A stretch of DNA of 64,000 nt, taken from NCBI RefSeq assembly GCF_045291395.1, contig NZ_CP152342.1, positions 1,116,001 to 1,180,000 on the forward strand. Reading direction: 5' to 3'. The DNA is from MR-S7 sp000400995 (GTDB taxonomy: Bacteria; Pseudomonadota; Gammaproteobacteria; Burkholderiales; Burkholderiaceae_C). Both the position numbers and the translations under genes were made by a program. Below, piece after piece: positions 53,495 to 62,108 of the stretch; within the stretch, counting starts at the first letter, position 1, and each line of letters begins with the position of its first letter. Below the pieces are notes generated by a model. That model was not told where the DNA came from. It searched no databases and saw nothing but the letters and a program-made list of their open reading frames with translations.

Positions 53495-54669
53495 GCGGAT
53501 GCTCGGAAAGTGTCGGCCGGAATGCGCACGAATCCTTCCATCAGGATGCGGGCGCTGCGGCTCATGAGGGCCTTGGTGACTGTCCACTGGCCGTTGGTTT
53601 GCTGTGCTTGCGCCCCCACGCGCAAGGTGCCTGAGGGATGGCCGAAGCGCACGGCGTTGCGCGTGCCGCCGCCCGCCGCCAGGTTGACCAGCGTGCCGGG
53701 AATGGCCGCCGCCGTGCCGATGGCCACGGCGGCCGTGCCCATCATGGCGTGGTGCAGCTTGCCCATGGACAGGGCGCGCGCGAGCAGGTCGATGTCGCTC
53801 GCTTCGATGCGCTTGCCGCTGGACGCGGTGTAGCCGGCGGGCGGGGCGACGAAGGCGATCTTGGGCGTGTGCTGGCGCTGGGCCGCCTCGGCCACGTCGC
53901 GGATCAGGCCCATCCTGACGGCTCCGTGCGCGCGGATGGCCTCGAAGCGCGCGAGCGCGGCCGGGTTCTCGTTGATGTCGCCCTGCAGCTCGGTGCCGGT
54001 GTAGCCGATGTCCCTGGCATTGAGGAAGATGGTGGGAATGCCCGCGTTGATGAGCGTGGCCTGGAAGCTGCCGACACCCGGCACCTCCAGCGTGTCCACC
54101 ACGTTGCCGCTCGGGAACATCGCGCCGCCTTCGTCGGCCGGCTCGATGAACTCCAGCGGCACTTCGGCGGCGGGGAAGGTCACGCCGTCCAGCTCGAAAT
54201 CGCCCGTCTCCTGCACCTGGCCGTTGCTGATCGGCACATGGGCCACGATCGTCTTGCCGATGTTCGCCTGCCAGATGCGCACGGTCACGCTGCCATGGAT
54301 GGGAATGCGCGCCGCGTCGATCAGCCCCAGGTGGATGGCGCAGGGACCCACGGCGGCGGAGAGGTTGCCGCAGTTGCCGCTCCAGTCGACGAAGGGCCGG
54401 TCGATGCTGACCTGCCCGAACAGATAGTCGACGTCGTGCCCGGGCCGCGTGCTGCGGGAGAGGATGACGGCCTTGCTGGTGCTGGACGAGGCGTTGCCCA
54501 GGCCGTCGATCTGCTTGCCGTACGGGTCGGGGCTGCCGAGCACGCGCAGCAGGATGGCGTCGCGCTGCGGGCCGGGCGGGGGCAGGTCCTTCGCTTCGAA
54601 GAACACGCCCTTGCTGGTGCCGCCGCGCAGGTAGGTGGCAGGGATGCGGATCTGTGGTGAATTGCTCAT
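53491..54669 (-). CDS. prpF: 2-methylaconitate isomerase PrpF
   Basis: 392 residues of the DAP-epimerase-like fold. PATYLRGGTSKGVFF at the N-terminus, DGLGNASSSTSKAVI, and VDWSGNCGNLSAAVG with the catalytic region Cys. It isomerises 2-methylaconitate for AcnD. Lies just downstream of acnD, separated by the palindromic repeat. Confidence 0.95.
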   Translation of the reverse strand: MSNSPQIRIPATYLRGGTSKGVFFEAKDLPPPGPQRDAILLRVLGSPDPYGKQIDGLGNASSSTSKAVILSRSTRPGHDVDYLFGQVSIDRPFVDWSGNCGNLSAAVGPCAIHLGLIDAARIPIHGSVTVRIWQANIGKTIVAHVPISNGQVQETGDFELDGVTFPAAEVPLEFIEPADEGGAMFPSGNVVDTLEVPGVGSFQATLINAGIPTIFLNARDIGYTGTELQGDINENPAALARFEAIRAHGAVRMGLIRDVAEAAQRQHTPKIAFVAPPAGYTASSGKRIEASDIDLLARALSMGKLHHAMMGTAAVAIGTAAAIPGTLVNLAAGGGTRNAVRFGHPSGTLRVGAQAQQTNGQWTVTKALMSRSARILMEGFVRIPADTFRASA

Positions 54670-54720
54670 TTTTCAGTAGCTGTTCGCGCTTGCGCATCAA
54701 GCGCTGCAGGCCGATTGGGC
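54669..54720 (+). repeat. Comamonad palindromic repeat overlapping the acnD 3' end
   Basis: CAGTAGCTGTTCGCGCTTG, CGCAT, CAAGCGCTGCAGGCCGATTGG. On the minus strand it encodes the last residues of AcnD (QSACSA) and contains its stop. Confidence 0.78.
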
Positions 54721-57330
54721 CAGAAAGTCCTGGGCGAAGCGCTGCAGCACGCCACCCGCTTCGTACACCGAGACTTCCTCGGCCGTGTCGAGGCGGCAGG
54801 TGACGTCGACGCGATCGGTCTGGCCGTTCCTGCGGTGGATGACCAGCGTAAGGTCGGCGCGCGGCTGCAGGTCGCCCTCCACGTCATACGTTTCTGTCCC
54901 GTCGAGTTGCAGCGTGAGGCGGTTGACGCCCGGCTTGAACTCCAACGGCAGCACGCCCATGCCGATCAGGTTGGTGCGGTGGATGCGCTCGAAGCCCTCG
55001 GCCACCACCGTTTCCACGCCCGCCAGGCGCACGCCCTTGGCGGCCCAGTCGCGGCTGGAGCCCTGGCCGTAGTCGGCGCCGGCGATGATGATGAGCGGCT
55101 GGCGGCGGTTCAGGTAGGTCTCGATGGCCTCCCACATGCGCACCATCTGGCCTTCGGGCTCGATGCGGGCCAGCGACCCCTTCTTCACCTGGCCATTGAC
55201 CACGGCCATCTCGTTGACGAGCTGCGGGTTGGCGAAGGTGGCGCGCATGGCGGTCAGGTGGTCGCCGCGGTGCGTGGCGTAGGAGTTGAAGTCCTCCTCG
55301 GGCAGGCCCATCCTGTGCAGGTACTCGCCGGCGGCGCTGTCCAGCAGGATCGCGTTGGACGGTGACAGGTGGTCGGTGGTGATGTTGTCCGGCAGCAGGG
55401 CCAGCGGGCGCATGCCCCTGAGCGTGCGCGGGTTGGCCGCCAGCGCGCCCACGCCTTCCGTGTCCCAGTAGGGCGGGCGGCGGATGTAGGTGGACTGCGG
55501 GCGCCAGTCGTACTGCGGCGCGGCTTTTTCGCCGTCATCGACACGGATGGTGAACATCGGCTCATAGACCTTGCGGAACTGCTCTGGCTTGACCGCCTTC
55601 GCGACGATGGCGTCGATCTCCTCGTCGCTGGGCCAGATGTCCTTCAGGCGGATTTCCTTGCTGTCCACCACCGTGAGCACGTCGTTCTCGATGTCGAAGC
55701 GCACCGTGCCCGCGATCGCATAGGCCACCACCAGCGGCGGCGAGGCCAGGAACGCCTGCTTGGCATACGGGTGGATGCGCCCGTCGAAGTTGCGGTTGCC
55801 CGAGAGCACGGCCGTGGCGTAGAGGTCGCGGTCGATGATCTCCTGCTGAATCTTGGGGTCGAGTGCGCCGCTCATGCCGTTGCAGGTGGTGCAGGCGAAG
55901 GCGACGATGCCGAAGCCGAGCTTTTCCAGATCGCCGAGCAGGTTCGCTTCCTTCAAATACAGCTCCACGGCCTTGGAGCCTGGCGCGAGCGAGGTCTTGA
56001 CCCAGGGCTTGCGCACCAGGCCCAGCCGGTTGGCGTTGCGCGCCAGCAGCGCGGCGGCGATCACGTTGCGCGGGTTGCTGGTGTTGGTGCAGCTGGTGAT
56101 GGCGGCGATGATGACGGCGCCGTCGGGCATCAGGCCGCGCGCTTCTTCCGAGCGGGCCATCTCCAGCTTGATGGGGCCCGCGATGCCGCGGTCCACCAGC
56201 GCCGACGTGGGCAGGCGGCGGTGCGGGTTGGACGGGCCGGCCATGTTGCGCACCACGCGGGACAGGTCGAACGCCAGCACGCGCTCGTACTGCGCGGTTT
56301 GCAGCGCCGTGCGCCAGAAGCCCGCCTGCCTGGCGTAGTTCTCGACCAGCGCGATCTGTTCGGGGCTGCGGTCGGTGAGCCTGAGGTAGTCGATGGTCTG
56401 CTGGTCGATGTAGAACAGCGCCGCCGTGGCGCCGTACTCGGGGCACATGTTCGAGATGGTCGCGCGGTCGCCGATCGAGAGGCTGTCCGCGCCCTCGCCG
56501 AAGAACTCCACATACGCGCCCACCACCTTCTCCTTGCGCAGGAACTCGGTCAGCGCCAAGGCGATGTCGGTCGCGGTGATGCCCGGCTGGCGCCTGCCGG
56601 TGAGCCTGACGCCCACGATGTCGGGCAGGCGCATCCACGAGGCGCGGCCCAGCATCACGTTCTCGGCCTCCAGCCCGCCCACGCCCACGGCGATCACGCC
56701 CAGCGCGTCGACGTGCGGCGTGTGGCTGTCGGTGCCCACGCAGGTGTCGGGGAAGGCCACGCCGTCCTGTACGTAGACCACGGGAGACATTTTTTCCAGG
56801 TTGATCTGGTGCATGATCCCGTTGCCCGCCGGGATCACGTCCACGTTGGCGAAGGCCTTCTTGGTCCACTCGATGAAGTGGAAGCGGTCCTCGTTGCGGC
56901 GGTCCTCGATGGCGCGGTTCTTGGCGAACGCATCGGGGTCGTAGCCGCCGCATTCCACGGCCAGCGAGTGGTCCACGATGAGCTGCACCGGCACGACGGG
57001 GTTCACGGCAGCGGGGTCGCCGCCTTCTTGCGCAATCGCATCGCGCAGGCCGGCCAGATCGACCAGCGCGGTCTGCCCCAGGATGTCGTGGCACACCACG
57101 CGCACCGGGAACCAGGGGAAGTCCAGCTCGCGCTTGCGCTCGATGAGCTGGCGCAGGTAGCCGTTCAACTGCGCCGGGTCGGCGCGGCGCACCAGGTTCT
57201 CGGCGTGCACGCGGGCGGTGTAGGGCAAGGTGTCCCAGGCGCCGGGCCGGAGGGACTCGACGGCCTCGCGCGCGTCGAAGTAGTCAAGCGCCGTGCCGGG
57301 CAGGCGCTTGCGGAATGCGTTGTTCATCAT
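54697..57330 (-). CDS. acnD: Fe/S-dependent 2-methylcitrate dehydratase AcnD
   Basis: 877-residue aconitase family protein. Cluster ligands in ITSCTNTSNP and CTTCNGMSG; DHSLAVECGGYDPDAFAKN at the N-terminal half. It converts 2-methylcitrate to 2-methylaconitate with PrpF. The C-terminal tail is encoded by a dispersed repeat. Either of two consecutive ATGs (57330, 57327) may start it. Confidence 0.95.
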   Translation of the reverse strand: MMNNAFRKRLPGTALDYFDAREAVESLRPGAWDTLPYTARVHAENLVRRADPAQLNGYLRQLIERKRELDFPWFPVRVVCHDILGQTALVDLAGLRDAIAQEGGDPAAVNPVVPVQLIVDHSLAVECGGYDPDAFAKNRAIEDRRNEDRFHFIEWTKKAFANVDVIPAGNGIMHQINLEKMSPVVYVQDGVAFPDTCVGTDSHTPHVDALGVIAVGVGGLEAENVMLGRASWMRLPDIVGVRLTGRRQPGITATDIALALTEFLRKEKVVGAYVEFFGEGADSLSIGDRATISNMCPEYGATAALFYIDQQTIDYLRLTDRSPEQIALVENYARQAGFWRTALQTAQYERVLAFDLSRVVRNMAGPSNPHRRLPTSALVDRGIAGPIKLEMARSEEARGLMPDGAVIIAAITSCTNTSNPRNVIAAALLARNANRLGLVRKPWVKTSLAPGSKAVELYLKEANLLGDLEKLGFGIVAFACTTCNGMSGALDPKIQQEIIDRDLYATAVLSGNRNFDGRIHPYAKQAFLASPPLVVAYAIAGTVRFDIENDVLTVVDSKEIRLKDIWPSDEEIDAIVAKAVKPEQFRKVYEPMFTIRVDDGEKAAPQYDWRPQSTYIRRPPYWDTEGVGALAANPRTLRGMRPLALLPDNITTDHLSPSNAILLDSAAGEYLHRMGLPEEDFNSYATHRGDHLTAMRATFANPQLVNEMAVVNGQVKKGSLARIEPEGQMVRMWEAIETYLNRRQPLIIIAGADYGQGSSRDWAAKGVRLAGVETVVAEGFERIHRTNLIGMGVLPLEFKPGVNRLTLQLDGTETYDVEGDLQPRADLTLVIHRRNGQTDRVDVTCRLDTAEEVSVYEAGGVLQRFAQDFLAQSACSA

Positions 57331-57348
57331 CGTGGAGCGAGGCAGGGA

Positions 57349-58506
57349 TCAGCGGCGTTGTTCGATCGGGACGAAGGTCTGGTCTTCCGGGCCCGTGTAG
57401 TTCGCGCTGGGCCGGATGATCTTGTTGTCGATGCGCTGCTCGACGATGTGCGCCGCCCAGCCGCTGGTGCGCGCGATCACGAACAGCGGGGTGAACATGG
57501 CGGTGGGCACGCCCATCATGTGGTAGCTCACGGCGCTGAACCAGTCGAGGTTGGGGAACATTTTCTTCACTTCCCACATGACCTGCTCCAGCCGCTCGGC
57601 GATGTCGTACATCTTGGTCGAGCCCGCCTCGTCGGACAGGCGCTTGGCCACGCCCTTGATGACGACGTTGCGCGGGTCGCTCACCGTGTAGACCGGGTGG
57701 CCGAAGCCGATCACTACTTCCTTGGACTCCACGCGGCGTCGGATGTCTTCTTCCGCCTCATCGGGGTTGTCGTAGCGCTTCTGGATCTCGAAGGCCACCT
57801 CGTTCGCGCCGCCGTGCTTGGGGCCGCGCAGCGCGCCGATGGCGCCGGTGATGGCCGAGTACACGTCGCTGCCCGTGCCCGCCACCACGCGCGCGGTGAA
57901 GGTCGATGCGTTGAACTCGTGCTCCGCATAGAGGTTGAGTGAGGTGTGCATGGCCCGCTCCCATGCTGCACTGGGCTTCCTGCCGTGCAGCAGGTGCAGG
58001 AAGTGCGCGCCGATGGAGTCGTCCTCCGTCTCCACCTCGATGCGCTTGCCCGAGCTGCTGAAGTGGTACCAGTACAGCAGCATGGAGCCGAGCGAGGCCA
58101 TGAGCCGGTCGGCGATGTCGCGCGCGCCCGGCAGGTTGTGGTCGTCCTTCTCGGGCAGCGCGCAGCCCAGGGCGGAGACGCCCGTGCGCATCACGTCCAT
58201 CGGGTGGCTGGCGGCGGGCAACTGCTCCAGCGCCTGCTTCACGCTGATGGGCAGGCCGCGCAGCGCCTTGAGCTTGGCCTTGTACGCGGCGAGTTCGGCG
58301 CGCGTGGGCAGCTTGCCGTGCACCAGCAGGTGGGCGATTTCCTCGAACTCGCAGACCTCGGCGATGTCCAGGATGTCGTAGCCGCGGTAGTGCAGGTCGT
58401 TGCCCGTGCGGCCCACGGTGCAGAGTTGCGTGTTGCCGGCGGTCACGCCCGAGAGGGCGACGGATTTCTTCGCCTTGGGGGCGGCGGTCGTGGTGGCGGT
58501 GGTCAT
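57349..58506 (-). CDS. prpC: 2-methylcitrate synthase PrpC
   Basis: 385 residues of the citrate synthase family: LHYRGYDILDIA, LNLYAEHEFNASTFTARVVAGTGSD, GALRGPKHGGANEVA, VIGFGHPVYTVSDPR. It condenses propionyl-CoA with oxaloacetate. The start ATG 58506 overlaps the thioesterase stop as ATGA. Confidence 0.95.
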   Translation of the reverse strand: MTTATTTAAPKAKKSVALSGVTAGNTQLCTVGRTGNDLHYRGYDILDIAEVCEFEEIAHLLVHGKLPTRAELAAYKAKLKALRGLPISVKQALEQLPAASHPMDVMRTGVSALGCALPEKDDHNLPGARDIADRLMASLGSMLLYWYHFSSSGKRIEVETEDDSIGAHFLHLLHGRKPSAAWERAMHTSLNLYAEHEFNASTFTARVVAGTGSDVYSAITGAIGALRGPKHGGANEVAFEIQKRYDNPDEAEEDIRRRVESKEVVIGFGHPVYTVSDPRNVVIKGVAKRLSDEAGSTKMYDIAERLEQVMWEVKKMFPNLDWFSAVSYHMMGVPTAMFTPLFVIARTSGWAAHIVEQRIDNKIIRPSANYTGPEDQTFVPIEQRR

Positions 58507-58897
58507 GTGGTCTCCGGTTTCAGGTAGGCGTTGGCGATGGGCGCGGGGCGGCCGTGGGCGTCCACGGCCACCATCTCGAAAACCCCTTTCAGCACTTCTT
58601 CGGTCGGCGTGCCCGGGGCCTGCGCGAGGCCGGTCACGCACACGGTGAGCGAGCTGCGGCCCACGCGGCTGACCCAGGCGCGCAGCAGGAGCTGCTGGCC
58701 CACGCCCACGGGGGCGAGGAAGTCCACGCGGGTCACGCTGGCCATCACCACCTCGCGCTGCGCCGCCCCGCGCGCGGCCAGGAAAGCAGCACGGGCCATG
58801 CGGTTCAGCCCGTTGCCGGCGAACAGCGTGCCGTGGTGGTTGGCATCTCCGGGAAACACCATGTCCGCCGTCTCGGCGGTGCCTTGGGGGTTGTCAT
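58503..58897 (-). CDS. Hot-dog acyl-CoA thioesterase, 5' end frameshifted
   Basis: Short hot-dog protein: DMVFPGDANHHGTLFAGN, RVDFLAPVGVGQQLLLRAWV, NAYLKPE. The in-frame ATG at 58862 gives 119 residues. The upstream ATG at 58897 reads MTTP and would join the conserved frame (QGTAETADMVFPG) if the G5 run 58886-58890 had one more base; this looks like the true start. It probably hydrolyses short acyl-CoAs, first in the prp operon. Confidence 0.8.
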
Positions 58898-58974
58898 GCT
58901 TCGCAATCTACGCACAATAGCTCCCCCGCATAAGGCCTGAATTGGCGAATGGTTGTGAACTTTTCCCCCGGGTT

Positions 58975-58990
58975 TTGCGAATATTGCGAA
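58975..58990 (+). promoter_or_regulatory. Candidate operator of the ScfR-type regulator
   Basis: Direct repeat TTGCGAA-TA-TTGCGAA (58975-58981, 58984-58990), 20 bases upstream of the regulator ATG in the divergent promoter. Related regulators (RamB, mycobacterial PrpR) use TTTGCAAA-like sites, so this is a plausible binding element. Confidence 0.45.
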
Positions 58991-59009
58991 AGATCAGCAA
59001 GAGAGAGCG

Positions 59010-60449
59010 ATGAAAAAAACCTTCATGGGCGTGCGCCTGCGCCGCCTGCGCGAGGAGCGCGGCATGACCCAGGTGGCGCTGGCGCGCGCGCTCGACCTGT
59101 CGGCCAGCTACCTGAACCAGATCGAGCAGAACCAGCGCCCGCTCACCGTGCCCGTGCTGCTCAAGATCAACGCCGTGTTCGGCGTGGACGTGCAGCGCTT
59201 TTCCGACGACGACGAGGCGCGCCTGATCGCCGGCCTGCGCGACGTGATGGCCGATGTGGCCGCCGCCAGCCCGGGCGATGCGGTGTCGCTCGCCGAGATC
59301 CGCGAGCTGGCCGCCAACATGCCCGCCGTGGCGCGTACGCTGCTCGCCCTGCACGAGGGGCGGCGCGAGGCGCGCGAGCGGCTGGAGGCGCTGTCGCAGC
59401 ACCTGGGCGACGACCGCGCGGGCCCGGCGGCGCAGGCGCCCATGGCCTACGAGGAGGTGCGCGACTTCTTCTTCGCCCGGCACAACCACATCGCCGAGCT
59501 GGACGACGCGGCCGAGCGCCTGGCCTTTGAATGGCGCCTGCCGCCCGGCGCGCCCGAGCCCGGTTTGCTGCACCGGCTGGAGACCGCCCACGGCGTGCGC
59601 GTGGCGCTGCTGGCCGAGCCCGGCCCCGGCCACGAGGGCGAGGCCACGCAGCGGCGCTTCGACGCGGCCGCGCGCGTGCTGTACCTGTCGCCCGCGTTGC
59701 AGGGTGCGCAGCGCGCCTTCCAGATGGCCACGCAACTGGCCTTCCTGGAGATGGAGCCGCAGCTGCGCCGCATCGTGCAGGGCGCGGGCCTGTCGGGCGA
59801 TGCGGCGCGTTCGCTCGCGCGCATCGGCCTGGCCAACTACTTCGCGGGCGCGCTGCTGCTGCCCTATGCCACCTTCCTGCACGCGGCCGAGGCGCTGCAC
59901 TACGACATCGAGCGGCTGGGCCAGCGCTTCGGCGTGGGATTCGAGACCGTGTGCCACCGCCTGTCCACCCTGCAGCGCCCCGGCGCGCGCGGCGTGCCGT
60001 TCTTCTTCATCCGCGTGGACCGCGCGGGCAACATCAGCAAGCGCCAGTCGGCCACGCACTTCCACTTCAGCAAGATCGGCGGCACCTGCCCGCTGTGGAA
60101 CGTGTACGAAGCCTTCGCCCAGCCCGGCCGCATCGTGCGCCAGCTGGCTCGCATGCCCGACGGCCGCGCCTACCTGTGGATCGCGCGCACCGTCACGCGC
60201 AGCGCGGGCGGCTGGGGCGCGCCGGACAAGACCTTCTCGGTGGCGCTGGGCTGCGACGTGCAGCACGCGGACCAGCTCGTCTACGCGCGCGGGCTGGACC
60301 TGGCCGACCCCGGGGCCGCCGTGCCCATCGGCATGGGTTGCAAGGTGTGCGAGCGCACGGCCTGCCCGCAGCGGGCCTTCCCGCCCATCGGGCGCGCGCT
60401 GGAAGTGCAGGAAGACCGCAGCAGCCTGGTGCCGTACCGGGTGGCGTAG
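59010..60449 (+). CDS. Short-chain fatty acyl-CoA regulator (ScfR/RamB-like)
   Basis: 479 residues. An N-terminal XRE HTH (MKKTFMGVRLRRLREERGMTQVALARALDLSASYLNQIE), a central peptidase-M78-like region (LEMEPQLRRIVQGAGL, FAGALLLPYATFL) and a C-terminal ScfR domain with Cys pairs (GCDVQHAD, GCKVCERTACPQRAFPPIGR). It likely senses propionyl-CoA or other short acyl-CoAs and controls the divergent prp operon. Confidence 0.9.
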   Translation: MKKTFMGVRLRRLREERGMTQVALARALDLSASYLNQIEQNQRPLTVPVLLKINAVFGVDVQRFSDDDEARLIAGLRDVMADVAAASPGDAVSLAEIRELAANMPAVARTLLALHEGRREARERLEALSQHLGDDRAGPAAQAPMAYEEVRDFFFARHNHIAELDDAAERLAFEWRLPPGAPEPGLLHRLETAHGVRVALLAEPGPGHEGEATQRRFDAAARVLYLSPALQGAQRAFQMATQLAFLEMEPQLRRIVQGAGLSGDAARSLARIGLANYFAGALLLPYATFLHAAEALHYDIERLGQRFGVGFETVCHRLSTLQRPGARGVPFFFIRVDRAGNISKRQSATHFHFSKIGGTCPLWNVYEAFAQPGRIVRQLARMPDGRAYLWIARTVTRSAGGWGAPDKTFSVALGCDVQHADQLVYARGLDLADPGAAVPIGMGCKVCERTACPQRAFPPIGRALEVQEDRSSLVPYRVA

Positions 60450-60450
60450 C

Positions 60451-60513
60451 GCTATCGAATAAGGAGCTGCTCGCGCTTTTTGGATAGGCGCTGGAGGCCT
60501 AAAAGGCTTGAAT
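60451..60513 (+). repeat. Comamonad palindromic repeat after the ScfR gene
   Basis: ATCGAATAAGGAGCTGCTCG, CGCTTTTTGGATAGGCGCTGGAGGCC, then TAAAAGGCTTGAA. It lies between convergent genes. Confidence 0.75.
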
Positions 60514-60518
60514 CCAGG

Positions 60519-61001
60519 TCAGGCCAGCTTCTTCTGCCAGAACATGGCTTTGCCCATGTCCGGGTCGAGCTCGTAGTCCGCGAAGCCGAAGGCGCGGTAG
60601 GCGCGCTGCGCCACGGCGTTGCCCTCCAGCACCTCCAGGGTCAGCTTGCAGCACTGGCGCTCCCGGGCGCACTCCTCGGCCTTGGCGAGGATCTTTTGTG
60701 AGAGGCCGCGGCCGCGGAACCGGGGCGCGACCGCCATGTCGTGGACGTTGAGCAGCGGCCTGCAGGCGAAGCTGGAAAACCCCTCGATGCAGATCGCCAG
60801 GCCTGCCGGCTCGCTGCCGACGAACGCCAATACCGCCAGGGCCTGCGGGCGCTTGTGCAACTCGGCAACGAGGTTGTCCTTCACGAACTCCGGAAGTGGG
60901 GCGCCGCAGCCCATGGCGTCTTGCGCATAGGCGTCGAGAAGCTGCACGACAGCTTGGGCGTGCAGTGGGTTGTTCCAGTCTGCGATGACGATGGTTTCCA
61001 T
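60519..61001 (-). CDS. GNAT acetyltransferase
   Basis: 160 residues. METIVIADWNNPLHAQAVVQLLDAYAQD at the N-terminus, acetyl-CoA loop RFRGRGLSQKILAKAEE and LEVLEGNAVAQRAYRAFGF. Substrate unknown. Start ATG 61001. Confidence 0.88.
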   Translation of the reverse strand: METIVIADWNNPLHAQAVVQLLDAYAQDAMGCGAPLPEFVKDNLVAELHKRPQALAVLAFVGSEPAGLAICIEGFSSFACRPLLNVHDMAVAPRFRGRGLSQKILAKAEECARERQCCKLTLEVLEGNAVAQRAYRAFGFADYELDPDMGKAMFWQKKLA

Positions 61002-61018
61002 GGTGTCTGTGGAAAGTT

Positions 61019-61075
61019 TGCTATTGAAAGAAGAGCTTCTTGCGCTTGGTGGGAGAGCGCTGGCGGCCAAAATGC
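61019..61075 (+). repeat. Comamonad palindromic repeat upstream of GNAT gene
   Basis: GCTATTGAAAGAAGAGCTTC, TTGCGCTTG, GTGGG, AGAGCGCTGGCGGCCAAAA. More diverged than other copies. Confidence 0.7.
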
Positions 61076-61090
61076 ATCGGAATCTGCGGC

Positions 61091-61648
61091 CTACGCGAAG
61101 TAGGGAATCAGGGGAGCGTCGTACGGCTGGTACAGCGGATGGACAGGCGCGCCACTCTTGTTCTTGCCGAAGCAATAGACCTTCGCGGGGTCGCACACGT
61201 CTCGCAGGATGTCTTCCACCGCCTGCCCGCGCCCCGACGCGTGTCCGGGATTGCCCCAGCCCACGACGACGATTCTGGCCTTGGCCGCAATGCGCCGTAT
61301 CCATTCGTCGTTCTCGGGAAGGTTGACCACGGCGGCCTTGACCAGGTCCGCCGAGCGGGTGCCGCGAATGGACATGGCGTTGAGTTGGTAATAGGCACCG
61401 ACACCCCAGTACTCCCTAGCCCGGCGCACCATGCCGTTGACGGTGCGGTCGCCCGCGTCCTCCGCCGCGCCGGAGGGGTTCATGCCGATGCCACATGCGT
61501 AGTCCTGCGCATCGCCCCAATGCCGAAAGAGGGTGAACCGATGGGTTCTGCAGGTGCTGAAAACCGTGCGTTGCGCGACCAGTGGGTCTATGGGGTGGAT
61601 GGGAGGCGGGGCCGCCGATCCGAGGGCGGCGGTAGATAAGCGGGACAT
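61091..61648 (-). CDS. DUF1643 family protein
   Basis: 185 residues from ATG 61648. The DUF1643 pattern is clear: DYACGIGMNPSGAAEDAGDRTVNGMVRRA, NAMSIRGTRSADL, VVVGWGNPGH, VYCFGKNKSGAPVHPLY. Function unknown. No close operon partner. Confidence 0.82.
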   Translation of the reverse strand: MSRLSTAALGSAAPPPIHPIDPLVAQRTVFSTCRTHRFTLFRHWGDAQDYACGIGMNPSGAAEDAGDRTVNGMVRRAREYWGVGAYYQLNAMSIRGTRSADLVKAAVVNLPENDEWIRRIAAKARIVVVGWGNPGHASGRGQAVEDILRDVCDPAKVYCFGKNKSGAPVHPLYQPYDAPLIPYFA

Positions 61649-61664
61649 TCGTGGATTCCTCGGG

Positions 61665-62108
61665 TCAGAGTTTGGCCGGTGGTTCATCGTCCACCGACGC
61701 GCTCCACCGGTCGCCCCAGCCGCGCTCCAGCGCGTCCATACTGCGCCGGTCGCGTTTGGTGGGGCGGCCTTCGCGCAGGCTGGCGGCGGGTTCGGGCGCC
61801 AGGCGGCGCGCCTCGGCGGCCTGGGCGCGGGCTGCAAGGCTGTCGGCGGTTTCTTCGTAGAGCTGCTGCGCCACGGGGGCGGGGCCGCGGTAGTTGCTCA
61901 GGGCGCGCACGACCACGGTGCGCGCCACCGGACCCTGGCGCAGCGCCACGGTGTCGCCCACGCGCAGCTCGCGCGAGGCCTTGGCGGCCTGGGCGTTGAC
62001 GGTGACGCGGCCCTTGGCCGTTTCTTCGACCGCCAGGGCGCGTGTCTTGTAGAAGCGGGCGCACCACAGCCACTTGTCCAGGCGCATGGATTCGGGAGGA
62101 GGGGTCAT
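61665..62108 (-). CDS. hslR: S4-domain RNA-binding protein, Hsp15-like
   Basis: 147 residues. S4 domain MRLDKWLWCARFYKTRALAVEETAKGRVTVNAQ near the N-terminus and a basic C-terminal tail (GRPTKRDRRSMDALERGWGDRW). Hsp15 rescues stalled 50S subunits. Start ATG 62108 overlaps the kinase stop as ATGA. Confidence 0.85.
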   Translation of the reverse strand: MTPPPESMRLDKWLWCARFYKTRALAVEETAKGRVTVNAQAAKASRELRVGDTVALRQGPVARTVVVRALSNYRGPAPVAQQLYEETADSLAARAQAAEARRLAPEPAASLREGRPTKRDRRSMDALERGWGDRWSASVDDEPPAKL

